Origin: a virus
Reading direction: 5' to 3' (one strand)
IMG/VR virus record: IMGVR_UViG_3300028597_000016
Location: 1-54,333 of that record
DNA: 54,333 bases
Shown: positions 13,688 through 21,886 of the stretch, piece after piece
How positions within the stretch are numbered: position 1 is the first letter of the stretch
Layout: every line of letters begins with the position of its first letter
Made by a program: the position numbers and the translations under genes
Notes under the pieces: model-generated
Told to the model about the DNA's origin: nothing
Seen by the model: the letters and a program-made list of their open reading frames with translations, nothing else
Databases searched by the model: none

Positions 13688-13701
13688 CCAAGGAGGACCG
13701 C

Positions 13702-14439
13702 GTGAACACGACACTGACCCGCAACGAGGACAGCGGAGCGCACGCGGTCCTCCCCGACCCGGACGCAACGATGGCCGTCTGGGATCCGGCAGACGACGAC
13801 CTGAGCTACGGGCGCCACGTGATCGGAAGCCGATCCGTGTTCCCCCAGGACGAACTGACCGTGTCCGCCATCCTCAACCGGCGAACGCCGGACGAGATCC
13901 TAACGACCTACCGCCACACCCGCTCGATGCGCGAGGAAACGCCCGATCGCGTGCCCGCCAGCGAGCTGGTGGCACGGTTGGCCAACGAGCGCATGGGCGC
14001 CAAGGAAGAAGTGCTTACCAAGGTGCTCGGCCCGCGCCGACCGCCCGCGTACACCCAGACCTGGTGGGAGCGCGACTCGACGCCGGTACCTGGTGTCCAC
14101 ATCGGACCGTACCGGCCGGACCGCAAGCAGCACCACGACCCGGACGCCACGGTCGGCTTCGTGCCTCTGCCCGACTTCGAGCCCCAGGTGACCGAGGAAG
14201 GCAACGGACCGGACGAGCGTGCCTACTGGGACGACGGAGATCCGGAGCCCGTGTCCTACGACGAGTACGGCAAGCCGGGCTTCCGGTACGGCGCCCGAGG
14301 CAGTGGGTGGGAGCGCGAGATCCCTGCGCAGACCGCCATCGGAGCCTTCGCCCCGATCGACACGCGGGTCAAGAAGATCCCCTGGTACAAGCAGATCTAC
14401 CACGGGCTGTTCACGAAGAAGGGGCCACAGGATCTATGA
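13702..14439 (+). CDS. Hypothetical protein (245 aa)
   Basis: GTG 13702 follows AAGGAGGACC. The product is hydrophilic with many Pro, Asp and Glu. A possible helical region (EILTTYRHTRSMREE; SELVARLANERMG) is followed by a low-complexity, Tyr- and Gly-containing tail ending in a basic, aromatic stretch (KKIPWYKQIYHGLFTKK). Probably partly disordered. I recognise no family. Confidence 0.7.
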   Translation: MNTTLTRNEDSGAHAVLPDPDATMAVWDPADDDLSYGRHVIGSRSVFPQDELTVSAILNRRTPDEILTTYRHTRSMREETPDRVPASELVARLANERMGAKEEVLTKVLGPRRPPAYTQTWWERDSTPVPGVHIGPYRPDRKQHHDPDATVGFVPLPDFEPQVTEEGNGPDERAYWDDGDPEPVSYDEYGKPGFRYGARGSGWEREIPAQTAIGAFAPIDTRVKKIPWYKQIYHGLFTKKGPQDL

Positions 14440-14624
14440 AAGCGACCAAGGTCCACTTCACCCGCGACCACAGGACGCCGGTCTGCGGCGCCGCCGGACG
14501 CAACCGGAATGCCGCCTTCATCCTGACCAGCAACAAGAACGAGGTGACCTGCGGACGCCGTGAGTGCCAGCAGGAGGCGGGCGCGATCGAGCGCCACGAT
14601 CCCTGGCGGGACGACTACCAGTAG
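14436..14624 (+). CDS. Small zinc-binding-like protein (62 aa)
   Basis: ATGA overlap at 14436. Three Cys (PVCGAAG, VTCGRREC) with nearby His make a plausible Zn site. The plan H-x-T-x-C-G...T-C-x-x-C resembles small phage proteins that bind zinc through a treble-clef or knuckle. Function unknown. Confidence 0.6.
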   Translation: MKATKVHFTRDHRTPVCGAAGRNRNAAFILTSNKNEVTCGRRECQQEAGAIERHDPWRDDYQ

Positions 14625-14651
14625 ATACTGGCACCGACGAAGGAGGTCGGT

Positions 14652-15722
14652 GTGGCCATCGACGACATGAGCACGGCGACGCACTGGGCGCGGCTGTGGG
14701 CGGCGAAGTCCGACTGGACCTGGGGCGCGGCCGACGGCATGCAGTCCCGGCTGGGGCCGAACGGCTACACCTACTGGTGCTTCGGCGACACGATCCAAGG
14801 GCTGCCCAATCCGGCGGACACCTCATTCGACTCCCAGCGGATCATGGTCAGCAACTCGATCGTGATGCAGAAGGGCGCCGAGCTGGGTCCGGCCACGTAC
14901 TCCAACGGGACGGCCAGCGTGCCGGACCAGACGATGGAGTCGATCCTTCGCCGGTTCTGGGTCACCGACATCATCTTCCCGAGCGTGTACCCGAACAAGG
15001 CGTACGCGCTCTGCCAGCGGATCCACGACGACTCCGGCTGGGTGGTCGACGGCGCGATGATCGCGGAGTTCGACATCGTGCACGAAGGCAAGCTCCGGTA
15101 CGTCCGAGTGCACGAGACGCCGACGACCCTGACGGACGAGCTGGACGAGCTGGAGATCCAGTGGTGCCAGAGCTGGGACGAGAAGGGCGGCTACATCTAC
15201 ATCTACGGCGTCAACTCGCCGGGCATCTCCAGCCCTTACCTGACGCCCAACCGGACGTACGTCGCCCGCGTGACCACACCCCACCTCACGAACAAGAACG
15301 CCTGGCAGATCTGGACCGGCACGGGCTGGGTCGGCGGACGCACGGACACCGCGCTGGCCAACGCCAAGCTGCGCGCTGCACCTGTGGTCGATGGCCAGGT
15401 GACGTCCGTTCGGTACCACGCCGGGACCACACGCTGGCTCCTGGCGCACAAGCCCTTCAGCGCGTACGGCGCGACGGTGGAGATGCACTCCGCACCGGCA
15501 CCCCAGGGAACGTGGACGCTCCGCAGCACGTTCGCCTCGGCGGGCGGGACGAGCCCCGGCGGCAACCCGTACGTCAGCTACAACCCCACCCTGCACCCGC
15601 ACGTCGAGCTGCTGAGTGGCCAATACCTGCTGTCCGTCAGCCACAACGGCGACTTCGGGGACATTTTCGACGAGCGCAACCTCTACAAGCCCGAGTGGAC
15701 GGAGGTTGCCATTCCGCTATAG
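14652..15722 (+). CDS. Beta-propeller protein, DUF4185-like (356 aa)
   Basis: GTG 14652 follows GAAGGAGGTCGG, one of the strongest ribosome-binding sites here. The entry pattern WGAADGMQSRL...YWCFGDTIQG matches DUF4185/DUF5005-type five-bladed propellers related to glycosidases, whose first blade ends in FGDT. Later blades show repeated W-rich and Asn/Pro turns (SYNPTLHPH near the end). In phages such proteins bind or cleave surface glycans and are often tail-associated. It lies in the plus-strand block, away from the tail operon. The family call is from pattern only. Confidence 0.7.
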   Translation: MAIDDMSTATHWARLWAAKSDWTWGAADGMQSRLGPNGYTYWCFGDTIQGLPNPADTSFDSQRIMVSNSIVMQKGAELGPATYSNGTASVPDQTMESILRRFWVTDIIFPSVYPNKAYALCQRIHDDSGWVVDGAMIAEFDIVHEGKLRYVRVHETPTTLTDELDELEIQWCQSWDEKGGYIYIYGVNSPGISSPYLTPNRTYVARVTTPHLTNKNAWQIWTGTGWVGGRTDTALANAKLRAAPVVDGQVTSVRYHAGTTRWLLAHKPFSAYGATVEMHSAPAPQGTWTLRSTFASAGGTSPGGNPYVSYNPTLHPHVELLSGQYLLSVSHNGDFGDIFDERNLYKPEWTEVAIPL

Positions 15723-15737
15723 GGAGGAACCTTTGTA

Positions 15738-16259
15738 ATGGCCAACGAGAAGGCCATGTGGCAGGCGCTGCTACAGATGGCCGAGCGGAAGGGCTTGGAG
15801 TTCACCCGGATGGCAGCCGGTCTGGGCGCACAGATCCGTGACGGTCGGGTGCGCTTCGACGTCAGCCGCACGGCCACCGAGATGCGATCTGAACTTCCGA
15901 CGACCCGGGACATGGATGTGCTCAGGGGCCAGGTCGGCTCCCAAGGATCGATCCGCAAGAAGCTGGTAGACCTGGTTACGCCAGTGGTCGCCGCTGCCCC
16001 CCAATCGCACGTCACGACAGATGTGGTCGGTATGAGCGTCCAGGCAGGCAAAGATCTGGACCGGGCGGCGAACTTGATCGGCCAAGCAGAGGGGAAGAAG
16101 CGCACCGCTCTCGCCATGGTTGCGCAGATCGAGGACGAGACCGAGCAGGCCGCACAACTGATGATCAGAGCTGAGAAGGCGCTCGCGTCTGCCAACGCGA
16201 TGACCGTGCAGATCGAGGTACGGATACGGCGGGCGGTCTCGGACATTGATGGGGTCTGA
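15738..16259 (+). CDS. Helical coiled-coil protein (173 aa)
   Basis: AGGGAGGAAC lies upstream of ATG 15738. Nearly the whole chain is predicted helix, with long hydrophobic-repeat stretches at residues about 90-165 (TALAMVAQIEDETEQAAQLM; AEKALASANAMTVQIEV). It follows the beta-propeller gene by 15 bp and may form a stalk or trimerising partner for it; that link is inferred from position only. Confidence 0.7.
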   Translation: MANEKAMWQALLQMAERKGLEFTRMAAGLGAQIRDGRVRFDVSRTATEMRSELPTTRDMDVLRGQVGSQGSIRKKLVDLVTPVVAAAPQSHVTTDVVGMSVQAGKDLDRAANLIGQAEGKKRTALAMVAQIEDETEQAAQLMIRAEKALASANAMTVQIEVRIRRAVSDIDGV

Positions 16260-16294
16260 GGGTAGACTGGACGTAGTACGCCCGTTAGTCTGAA

Positions 16295-16353
16295 CTCTTC
16301 CCCGCCGTCGGGGAGGGGGCGCGGCGGGGCGTAGGCACACTGCGCCCCGTCGC
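16295..16353 (+). terminator. Tandem GC hairpins
   Basis: CTCTTCCCC/GGGGAGGGG (16295-16303, 16310-16318, two G-T pairs) is followed by GCGGCGGGGCG/CGCCCCGTCGC (16321-16331, 16343-16353, one G-T pair) with loop TAGGCACACTG. They occupy the 126-bp gap 16260-16385. Probably a terminator pair ending the 14652-16259 unit. TAGACT near 16263 could be a -10 box but lacks a partner. Confidence 0.55.
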
Positions 16354-16385
16354 TGCCATAAGAGTTACACGTACCTGGAGCAACC

Positions 16386-16907
16386 GTGACCCCTCCCCCG
16401 ATTTACGTCCATGCCTGCAATCTCTACGCAGCCTTCGAGGGTGCCGCACACGAGGTGACGGACGAGAAGGTGGCGCACGACTACGGCGTCCCTGTGGGCG
16501 CGAAGTTGTTCGTCGGCCACTGGTCCACCACGTTCACGAACAAGACCGACTACCCCGACCTGCCCGGCGAGTCCACGCAGCAGAAGGCATATGCCTTCCT
16601 CCAGAACACCGGCTGCCTGGAAGTACTTCGTCCGGGCGGGCGTGACTACCCCGGCGTGATCATCCTGCACCGGCCGCCGACCCTGAAGGACGCCACCGAC
16701 GCGCCCAGTGACACCCGGGCCACACGCGCCGGGAAGCTGGGTGTGGTCGAGACCGCCGTCGAGGGGCACACCGTCAGGATCGGCAACCTGGAAGAGGCCG
16801 TAGAAGTCCTCAGCCAGCGGCAGGACGCGATCGTGCGGTCCGTCGAGGTGGAGCTGATGAAGCTCTCGGCCCGGATGGACGCCGCACTCGACACCAAGAC
16901 GACCTAA
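16386..16907 (+). CDS. Hypothetical protein with C-terminal coiled coil (173 aa)
   Basis: GTG 16386 follows CTGGAGCAACC. The first 110 residues look globular and include GVPVGAKLFVGHWSTTF and a Pro-rich loop. Residues about 120-173 form a heptad-like helix (LEEAVEVLSQRQDAIVRSVE). It sits between two hairpins, so may be transcribed alone. Function unknown. Confidence 0.7.
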   Translation: MTPPPIYVHACNLYAAFEGAAHEVTDEKVAHDYGVPVGAKLFVGHWSTTFTNKTDYPDLPGESTQQKAYAFLQNTGCLEVLRPGGRDYPGVIILHRPPTLKDATDAPSDTRATRAGKLGVVETAVEGHTVRIGNLEEAVEVLSQRQDAIVRSVEVELMKLSARMDAALDTKTT

Positions 16908-16912
16908 ATGAA

Positions 16913-16957
16913 GAAGGCGACCTCCCCGGAGAACCCATCAACAGGGAGGTCGCCTTC
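16913..16957 (+). terminator. 14-bp perfect hairpin
   Basis: GAAGGCGACCTCCC (16913-16926) is perfectly complementary to GGGAGGTCGCCTTC (16944-16957), 6 bp after a stop codon. The 17-nt loop contains GGAGAACCCAT, the same string used as translation leader elsewhere, which is curious. The remaining gap to 17071 shows no gene. Confidence 0.65.
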
Positions 16958-17071
16958 ACCCACCGCGCCCGAGCCCCTGCCACGAAAGCTCTCGCGCAAC
17001 CACAGAAAGACGCCTGACCAAAGCCGCCTCAAAGCGGAACGATACATCGAACTCGATACAAGGGAGAACCC

Positions 17072-17356
17072 ATGCCCGACACGACCCCCCATACCAACGT
17101 GCATACGTTCCTGGTCGCACAGCCGGGGGTGTGGATGCCGGTGACGATGAAATCCCCGATCCCGGAGCCGAGCACCTGGGAGCAGTACGACGAGTTGATC
17201 GCGCGTGCGTCCGAAGACCTGGGTGTTCCCTCGCAGTACGTCAAGCTCATCGGGACGATCGAGCTGGTCGACGAGCCGTGGGTCGAGCCTCGCAAGGAGA
17301 GCCCGATCGTGGTTCCGAACAAGAACCTGATCGTTCCGCCGGGGGTGAAGCGATGA
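17072..17356 (+). CDS. Hypothetical protein (94 aa)
   Basis: GGGAGAACCC precedes ATG 17072. The protein has a short beta-rich N-terminus, a helix (WEQYDELIARASEDLG) and a Pro/Val-rich C-terminus. No known family. It starts a run of four coupled genes ending at 18117. Confidence 0.7.
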   Translation: MPDTTPHTNVHTFLVAQPGVWMPVTMKSPIPEPSTWEQYDELIARASEDLGVPSQYVKLIGTIELVDEPWVEPRKESPIVVPNKNLIVPPGVKR

Positions 17357-17475
17357 ACGAGAAGGGCTTCGACGTCTTCTTCACGCTGGTGTTTCTGATC
17401 GCTGGCCTGCTCTCGGTAGCGTTCGTCGGAACGCTGATCTGGGGGATCGTCAAGCTGATCAACCACTACACATGA
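17353..17475 (+). CDS. Single-pass membrane peptide (40 aa)
   Basis: ATGA overlap at 17353. A 26-residue hydrophobic segment (FFTLVFLIAGLLSVAFVGTL and beyond) makes up most of the protein, with a short charged N-terminus. It is too short for family assignment, but the composition and coupling support a real membrane peptide. Confidence 0.6.
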   Translation: MNEKGFDVFFTLVFLIAGLLSVAFVGTLIWGIVKLINHYT

Positions 17476-17687
17476 TCACCTACGACGACGCGATCAAGTG
17501 CCCTCGGTGTGATGAGGTCGGCTCGGCCAAGGTCACCTCCGGAACCCCTCGGGACCGTCTGATGACGTGCTCCTGTGCGGACAAGACCTGTTCGTTCTAC
17601 GGTCGGACCTGGTTCGTCATCCTCGATCCGAACAACCGCGTCCTGTACCACTCGATCTACCACGAAGAGGAACTGCCACATGATTGA
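17472..17687 (+). CDS. Zinc-ribbon small protein (71 aa)
   Basis: Starts in an ATGA overlap. CPRC near residue 10 and CSC...TC near residues 33-40 give a four-Cys ribbon, followed by an aromatic strand GRTWFVILD. Zinc ribbons of this kind bind nucleic acid or proteins. It overlaps the next gene by 8 bp. Confidence 0.65.
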   Translation: MITYDDAIKCPRCDEVGSAKVTSGTPRDRLMTCSCADKTCSFYGRTWFVILDPNNRVLYHSIYHEEELPHD

Positions 17688-18117
17688 CCCCTGGGAAGCC
17701 ATCCAACGCCAGATCAAGAAGAAAAAGGACGAACAGTTCGTCAAGGACGCTGAGCTGGCGAAGGAGAGCATGCCTCCGGAGATTCGTGAGCTGATCGAAT
17801 CCCCCGGTGCCCGACTCCTCATGCCGTCCGAGGTCGAAGCCAATCCGCAACTGCGAGTCATGGATGCGCTGATGCGCGCCAAGATGCAGTTGGAAGACCT
17901 GGACGAGCACTACCGGAGTGCGTTGATCATGATCCGCGCGCTGGTCATCACGTACGGCGTGAAGACCGACGGAGGTCACCAGGCGTTCGTCTCCAACGAT
18001 CTGTTGCGTGACGCGCCGGACTGTTTGCAGGTCGAAGCGGTAGAGAACGACGAGCTGGACGGGCACAACATCGTCGTCTCCCCACACGCCTGCGAGCACA
18101 AGGCGCACCCCAACTAA
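17680..18117 (+). CDS. Hypothetical helical protein (145 aa)
   Basis: ATG 17680 lies inside the previous gene. A Lys/Glu-rich N-terminal helix (IQRQIKKKKDEQFVKDAELA) is followed by a longer helical core (VMDALMRAKMQLEDLDEHYR). Two Cys and a His lie near the C-terminus. No motif recognised. The hairpin 18122-18169 follows at once. Confidence 0.7.
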   Translation: MIDPWEAIQRQIKKKKDEQFVKDAELAKESMPPEIRELIESPGARLLMPSEVEANPQLRVMDALMRAKMQLEDLDEHYRSALIMIRALVITYGVKTDGGHQAFVSNDLLRDAPDCLQVEAVENDELDGHNIVVSPHACEHKAHPN

Positions 18118-18121
18118 GCCG

Positions 18122-18169
18122 CCGGTCCCTGCCTCGTGCTCTAACGCCCTCCAGCGAGGCAGGGGCCGG
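18122..18169 (+). terminator. 15-bp hairpin, likely terminator
   Basis: CCGGTCCCTGCCTCG (18122-18136) pairs with CGAGGCAGGGGCCGG (18155-18169), one G-T pair, 18-nt loop, then TCTTCCC. It starts 5 bp after a stop codon and ends 19 bp before the next start. Likely ends the 17072-18117 unit. Confidence 0.65.
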
Positions 18170-18187
18170 TCTTCCCAAGGAGAACCC

Positions 18188-18322
18188 ATGGCGCGCATGC
18201 TCGGCCTGCTCAACTGCTACGACCACTACTGCTACCGGTGCGGGCACAAGTTGAAGAGCAAGACCCGCCGAGCGCAACGCCAGAAAGAACGTCGCGCCTG
18301 GTCGCGCGACCAGGAGATCTGA
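18188..18322 (+). CDS. Very small Cys-containing basic protein (44 aa)
   Basis: AAGGAGAACCC precedes ATG 18188, the full common leader. The N-terminus holds CYDHYCYRCGHK, a tight cluster of three Cys and two His that could bind zinc. The rest is strongly basic (TRRAQRQKERRAW). It ends in a TGATG overlap with the next gene. Nucleic-acid binding is plausible. Confidence 0.65.
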   Translation: MARMLGLLNCYDHYCYRCGHKLKSKTRRAQRQKERRAWSRDQEI

Positions 18323-18636
18323 TGTCTGAAACGAACATGCGCAAGGTGCACGAGAACATCAAGGGCGACCTACTCGCTCTGGCACACGTGATCACAGACC
18401 TGCGCGACGTGGAGGAGCAGTTCAAGGAAGAGACGCTCTTTCCCCACATGTATGACGACGTGCGACAGGTGAGGAGTGGTCTCCAGCTCGCCGCGCGCCG
18501 TCTGAGAGAGATCAACCAGGAGTACGGCCTGCACGCCGATGCTCGTGAGCCCGCCGGTCCGGATGCGCTCGGCGGAACGAAGGTGATCGATCAACCCGTA
18601 AGCCCTGCCACCTCACCCCAGGAGAACCCACGATGA
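18322..18636 (+). CDS. Hypothetical helical protein (104 aa)
   Basis: TGATG overlap at 18322. The first 75 residues form charged helices (LLALAHVITDLRDVEEQF; LQLAARRLREINQEYG), followed by a Pro/Gly/Ala-rich tail. Function unknown. Confidence 0.7.
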   Translation: MSETNMRKVHENIKGDLLALAHVITDLRDVEEQFKEETLFPHMYDDVRQVRSGLQLAARRLREINQEYGLHADAREPAGPDALGGTKVIDQPVSPATSPQENPR

Positions 18637-19391
18637 CCGACGTCCCGCGCTACACCCCTGTGGTCGAAGCCAACCACCACCTGTCCGAGAAGGTCCACGA
18701 GCTGGAAGACGAGCTTGAGTCAGTCCGGGCCGAGAAGACCAGCCTGTACCGGCGCTACCGCGACCTGGACAATCGCGTCTCCAACATGTCCGTCCGGAAC
18801 GAACAGCTCCGCCGCGAGAACTATCAGTTGGCCGCCTCGAACGCGGATCTCCGCCGCGAGAACGATCAGCTGTCCGCCTCGAACGAGGATCTCCAGGCCG
18901 AGAACATAGCCAACCTGGAGAAGGAGGCTCAGGCGCTCCGGGAACAGGTAGACGATCTGGACGCACAGAGGCGGTCCAGCATTGGCTGGAAAAACGTCGC
19001 CCAGAGCTACAAGGAAGAGGGCGAGAAGAACACCGACTATTGGACAAATCGTGCCCGCGACGCCGAGGCGGTCGCTGCGAGGCGACTGGATCGGCTAAAC
19101 GAGGCGCTCGGCGAGAGTGCCCACTACCAACGCGAGAACGCCAAGCTCCAGACCAAGATCGAAGAGCTAACTTCGCAGCTCCGCGATTACGACAACCACT
19201 ACAACGTCACGATTCAGGCACCCCCGACGGAGTCCGTATCTCGTGACCTGGTCGTGAAGTGGCGGGACTCTCTGAACCGCCAGACCAGTGGGGCCAAGAA
19301 GGTAGGACAGTGGCACGTGGTCGCGGTCAACGGACCGATGGTCTCGGTGCTCAACCGAATCCTGCGAAACGAGAGCCCGAACGTTGACTGA
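18633..19391 (+). CDS. Long coiled-coil protein (252 aa)
   Basis: AGGAGAACCCACG precedes ATG 18633. Residues about 15-190 are continuous coiled coil. Inside it a 14-residue unit repeats at the DNA and protein level: RRENYQLAASNADL, then RRENDQLSASNEDL (residues about 66-93). The last 60 residues look like a small globular domain (VVKWRDSL, KVGQWHVVAVNGPMVSVL). Resembles structural or scaffold-like proteins and SbcC-type arms, but has no ATPase motif. The SNF2 gene overlaps its end by 8 bp, so the two may act together. Confidence 0.75.
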   Translation: MTDVPRYTPVVEANHHLSEKVHELEDELESVRAEKTSLYRRYRDLDNRVSNMSVRNEQLRRENYQLAASNADLRRENDQLSASNEDLQAENIANLEKEAQALREQVDDLDAQRRSSIGWKNVAQSYKEEGEKNTDYWTNRARDAEAVAARRLDRLNEALGESAHYQRENAKLQTKIEELTSQLRDYDNHYNVTIQAPPTESVSRDLVVKWRDSLNRQTSGAKKVGQWHVVAVNGPMVSVLNRILRNESPNVD

Positions 19392-20991
19392 CAGCCCCAT
19401 CGATCTACGCCCGTTCCAGCGAGCGGCTGTGGATCACCTCTGCCTGGTCGAGGGTCGTCTGCTCGCGGACGACCCCGGCCTGGGCAAGACGTTCATGGCC
19501 GGTGAGATGGACCGGTTACTGCGCGTGTCCGACCAAGGCGTGAAGGCGGGGGAGTGGAAGCCGACACTCGTCGTCGTGCCCAAGAATCTGCGTTACACGT
19601 GGGGCGAGTGGTACGCGAGGTATCGGCCACACACCCGCACGATCGTCATCGACACGCGAAGTCCCAAGCATCGCGAGGTGTTCGCCAACGCGGTGAAGAG
19701 CCGTAGCCATGACGTCTACATCTGCCACTACGAGGGGCTGAAGCTGCTACTCGGCATCCTCAAGGACGTCGAGTGGCTGCACTTCATCCTCGACGAGGCG
19801 CATCGCATCTCCAACCGCAAGACACAGACCAGCAAGGCCGTCCGTGTGGTCAAGGCGGCCTGGCGCACGGCCCTGACCGGTACCGCCGCGAGCAAGTCGC
19901 CGGACCAGCTCTGGGCCATCCTCAACTTCCTCGAACCCAAGGTCTGGACGTCCTACTGGGCCTATCGCAAGCGCTATGTCGAGGAGCGCGTCGATCCGAT
20001 CCACGGCTACCGGAAGGCCGTCGGCCCGAACATCTCGATGCTCCCGGAGCTACAGCACCGGTTGAAGCCGATGATGGTCCGCCGACGGAAGGCCGACGTG
20101 CTCCCCGAGCTACCGCCCAAGCAGTACAAGAACATCTGGGTCGACCTCTCCCCCAAGCAGCGCAAGATCTACGACGAGATGCGCACGAAGATGCTCACCT
20201 GGGTTGGCGAGCACGAGGACGAGCCGCTCGTCGCTACGGTCGCCATCGCTCAGCTCATCCGGCTTCAGCAGATCGCGCTGGCCACACCCGCATTCGTCGA
20301 GCGCACCCGGATGGTCGCCCAGTACTGGGTGGAGCTGGACGACTTCGGCAACGAAGCGCCGGATGAAGAAGGCAACCCAATCTACCTGCGTGACCGGCAG
20401 GGACGTCGGATCTCCGAGGGTCTGCCCAAGCTCGAAGAGCAGGTCGTCGAGATCCACCTGGAAGAGCCGTCGTCCAAATTGGACGCTGTGATGGAGGTGG
20501 TCACTGACCTGGTCCAGCAGGGCCAGCAGGTGGTCATCTTCTCGCAGTTCACCCGCATGATCGACCTGCTCTGCACGCGTCTGGAAAGCGCGGGCATCGC
20601 GTACGGCAAGTACACCGGCCAGACCCGGGACACCACACGCACGCGGATCGAACAGGAGTTCGCCGAACGGAAGATCTCCGTGTTCGCCGGACAGTTCCAG
20701 GCCGGGGGTGTGGGCCTGAACCTCCAGACCGCCAGCACGGTGTGCTTCCTCGACCGTGCCTGGACGGCGCGTGACAACTTGCAGGCTGAAGACCGTATCC
20801 ACCGCATGGGACAGCTCGCCGAGACCATCACGGTGATCGACTTCCTGGGCAGGGATACGGTCGACCGGGGCCGGTTCCAGCAGATGCTGGACGGATGGCA
20901 CGGTGTCCAGCTCCTGCTGGGCGACAAGAACTTCGACTGGACACACATGGAGTCCCTCGAAGAACCCGAAGAAGAGGAGATCTTGGCATGA
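19384..20991 (+). CDS. SNF2/DEAD-box family helicase (535 aa)
   Basis: TTG 19384 overlaps the upstream gene by 8 bp; no better start exists without losing motif Q-like LRPFQRAAV. Motifs are complete: I DDPGLGKT (D29-T36), II LDEAH (D137-H140), III TGTAASK, V FQAGGVGLNLQTA and VI ARDNLQAEDRIHRMGQ. This is the SNF2/RapA-like superfamily 2 layout, a dsDNA translocase. In phages such proteins occur near replication and recombination genes and may clear bound proteins or remodel forks. Confidence 0.92.
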   Translation: MTDSPIDLRPFQRAAVDHLCLVEGRLLADDPGLGKTFMAGEMDRLLRVSDQGVKAGEWKPTLVVVPKNLRYTWGEWYARYRPHTRTIVIDTRSPKHREVFANAVKSRSHDVYICHYEGLKLLLGILKDVEWLHFILDEAHRISNRKTQTSKAVRVVKAAWRTALTGTAASKSPDQLWAILNFLEPKVWTSYWAYRKRYVEERVDPIHGYRKAVGPNISMLPELQHRLKPMMVRRRKADVLPELPPKQYKNIWVDLSPKQRKIYDEMRTKMLTWVGEHEDEPLVATVAIAQLIRLQQIALATPAFVERTRMVAQYWVELDDFGNEAPDEEGNPIYLRDRQGRRISEGLPKLEEQVVEIHLEEPSSKLDAVMEVVTDLVQQGQQVVIFSQFTRMIDLLCTRLESAGIAYGKYTGQTRDTTRTRIEQEFAERKISVFAGQFQAGGVGLNLQTASTVCFLDRAWTARDNLQAEDRIHRMGQLAETITVIDFLGRDTVDRGRFQQMLDGWHGVQLLLGDKNFDWTHMESLEEPEEEEILA

Positions 20992-21128
20992 GCAGTTACG
21001 ACCCGGCAGCGGCCGAGGAGTACATCCGTTCCCGCGACACGCTCCGCGAGTTGCAGCGGGTGGGCAAGGAGACGAACGCCGACCTGGAGCGAGTCAAGGA
21101 AGCGGATAAGAATCTGAAGCGGAAGTGA
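20988..21128 (+). CDS. Small helical protein (46 aa)
   Basis: ATGA overlap with the helicase gene. One long charged helix (AAAEEYIRSRDTLRELQRVG and a Lys/Glu-rich end). Too short to classify; coupling to the helicase suggests co-expression. Confidence 0.6.
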   Translation: MSSYDPAAAEEYIRSRDTLRELQRVGKETNADLERVKEADKNLKRK

Positions 21129-21131
21129 CCC

Positions 21132-21398
21132 ATGCCCCTCTACCGCGTCACCGCCTACCCGGCGAACGCATGCCATCCGACGCCTGACAGTGGGAATCGG
21201 GTCGACGAGGTCATGGTGCACGCCAAGGATGCTGAGCGTGCACGGACCTTGGCCGTCGAACTGCTGGTCAAGGAGGAGCGATACTCCGAAATCGCTACGT
21301 TCGCCGACCCACAGATGTCCGAAGTAGTACGTATCCCCAGCCGGAAGGCCGAAGGCATCTACGCCATCTACCTGCACCACTGCTCAGATCACATGTAA
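21132..21398 (+). CDS. Small protein, paralogue of 21671-21886 (88 aa)
   Basis: ATG 21132 follows GCGGAAGTGACCC, a weak site. The segment VMVHAKDAERARTLAVELL and the later EVVRIPSRKAEG match AMIRADNEERARQLASEFR and SVVHVPSKGPAE of the gene at 21671-21886. A beta strand, a helix and a second strand are shared. Function unknown. Confidence 0.7.
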   Translation: MPLYRVTAYPANACHPTPDSGNRVDEVMVHAKDAERARTLAVELLVKEERYSEIATFADPQMSEVVRIPSRKAEGIYAIYLHHCSDHM

Positions 21399-21410
21399 CG
21401 GAGAACCCGC

Positions 21411-21674
21411 ATGACCACGCGTAACCCACCGCCGTACGACCCGTTCTGCAAGCGCTACGCGACCGACATGCCCGAGCTGGACAGGCTGTGGTCGGACGGA
21501 CCCGAACACCTGGCCACCTACGACGAAGAGCACCGCAAGATCGAGCGGGCTGAATACGCCCGAGCTGACGGGACATATGACCCGAGGACCGGGCACTTCG
21601 CCTGCGACACCTGCTACATCCAATTCGGTACCAGCCGCCGAGTTCTGATGAGGAAAAGCGCGGCCAAGCGATGA
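21411..21674 (+). CDS. Hypothetical protein with CxxC (87 aa)
   Basis: CGGAGAACCCGC precedes ATG 21411. The first half is hydrophilic, with PELDRLWSDGPEHLATYDEE. The second half has HFACDTCYIQFG, a single CxxC that might pair with another ligand. The C-terminus is basic. Ends in an ATGA overlap. Confidence 0.7.
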   Translation: MTTRNPPPYDPFCKRYATDMPELDRLWSDGPEHLATYDEEHRKIERAEYARADGTYDPRTGHFACDTCYIQFGTSRRVLMRKSAAKR

Positions 21675-21886
21675 TCTACAAGGCGGTGTGGGAGGACGGC
21701 CGGGAAGCGATGATTCGAGCCGACAACGAAGAGCGCGCCCGCCAGCTCGCATCGGAGTTTCGAGCCAAGGATCCTCTCTTCGACTTCGACGTCTCGCAGA
21801 ATCCGACCTCGGTCGTGCACGTTCCATCCAAGGGTCCGGCCGAAACTGTCCTGGCCGGGTGGTCGGCCTGGGTAGACGCGGCATGA
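21671..21886 (+). CDS. Small protein, paralogue of 21132-21398 (71 aa)
   Basis: ATGA overlap at 21671. The ADNEERARQLA helix and SVVHVPSK strand mirror the gene 500 bp upstream, so the pair probably arose by duplication. The fold suggests a compact beta-alpha-beta unit. Function unknown. Confidence 0.7.
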   Translation: MIYKAVWEDGREAMIRADNEERARQLASEFRAKDPLFDFDVSQNPTSVVHVPSKGPAETVLAGWSAWVDAA

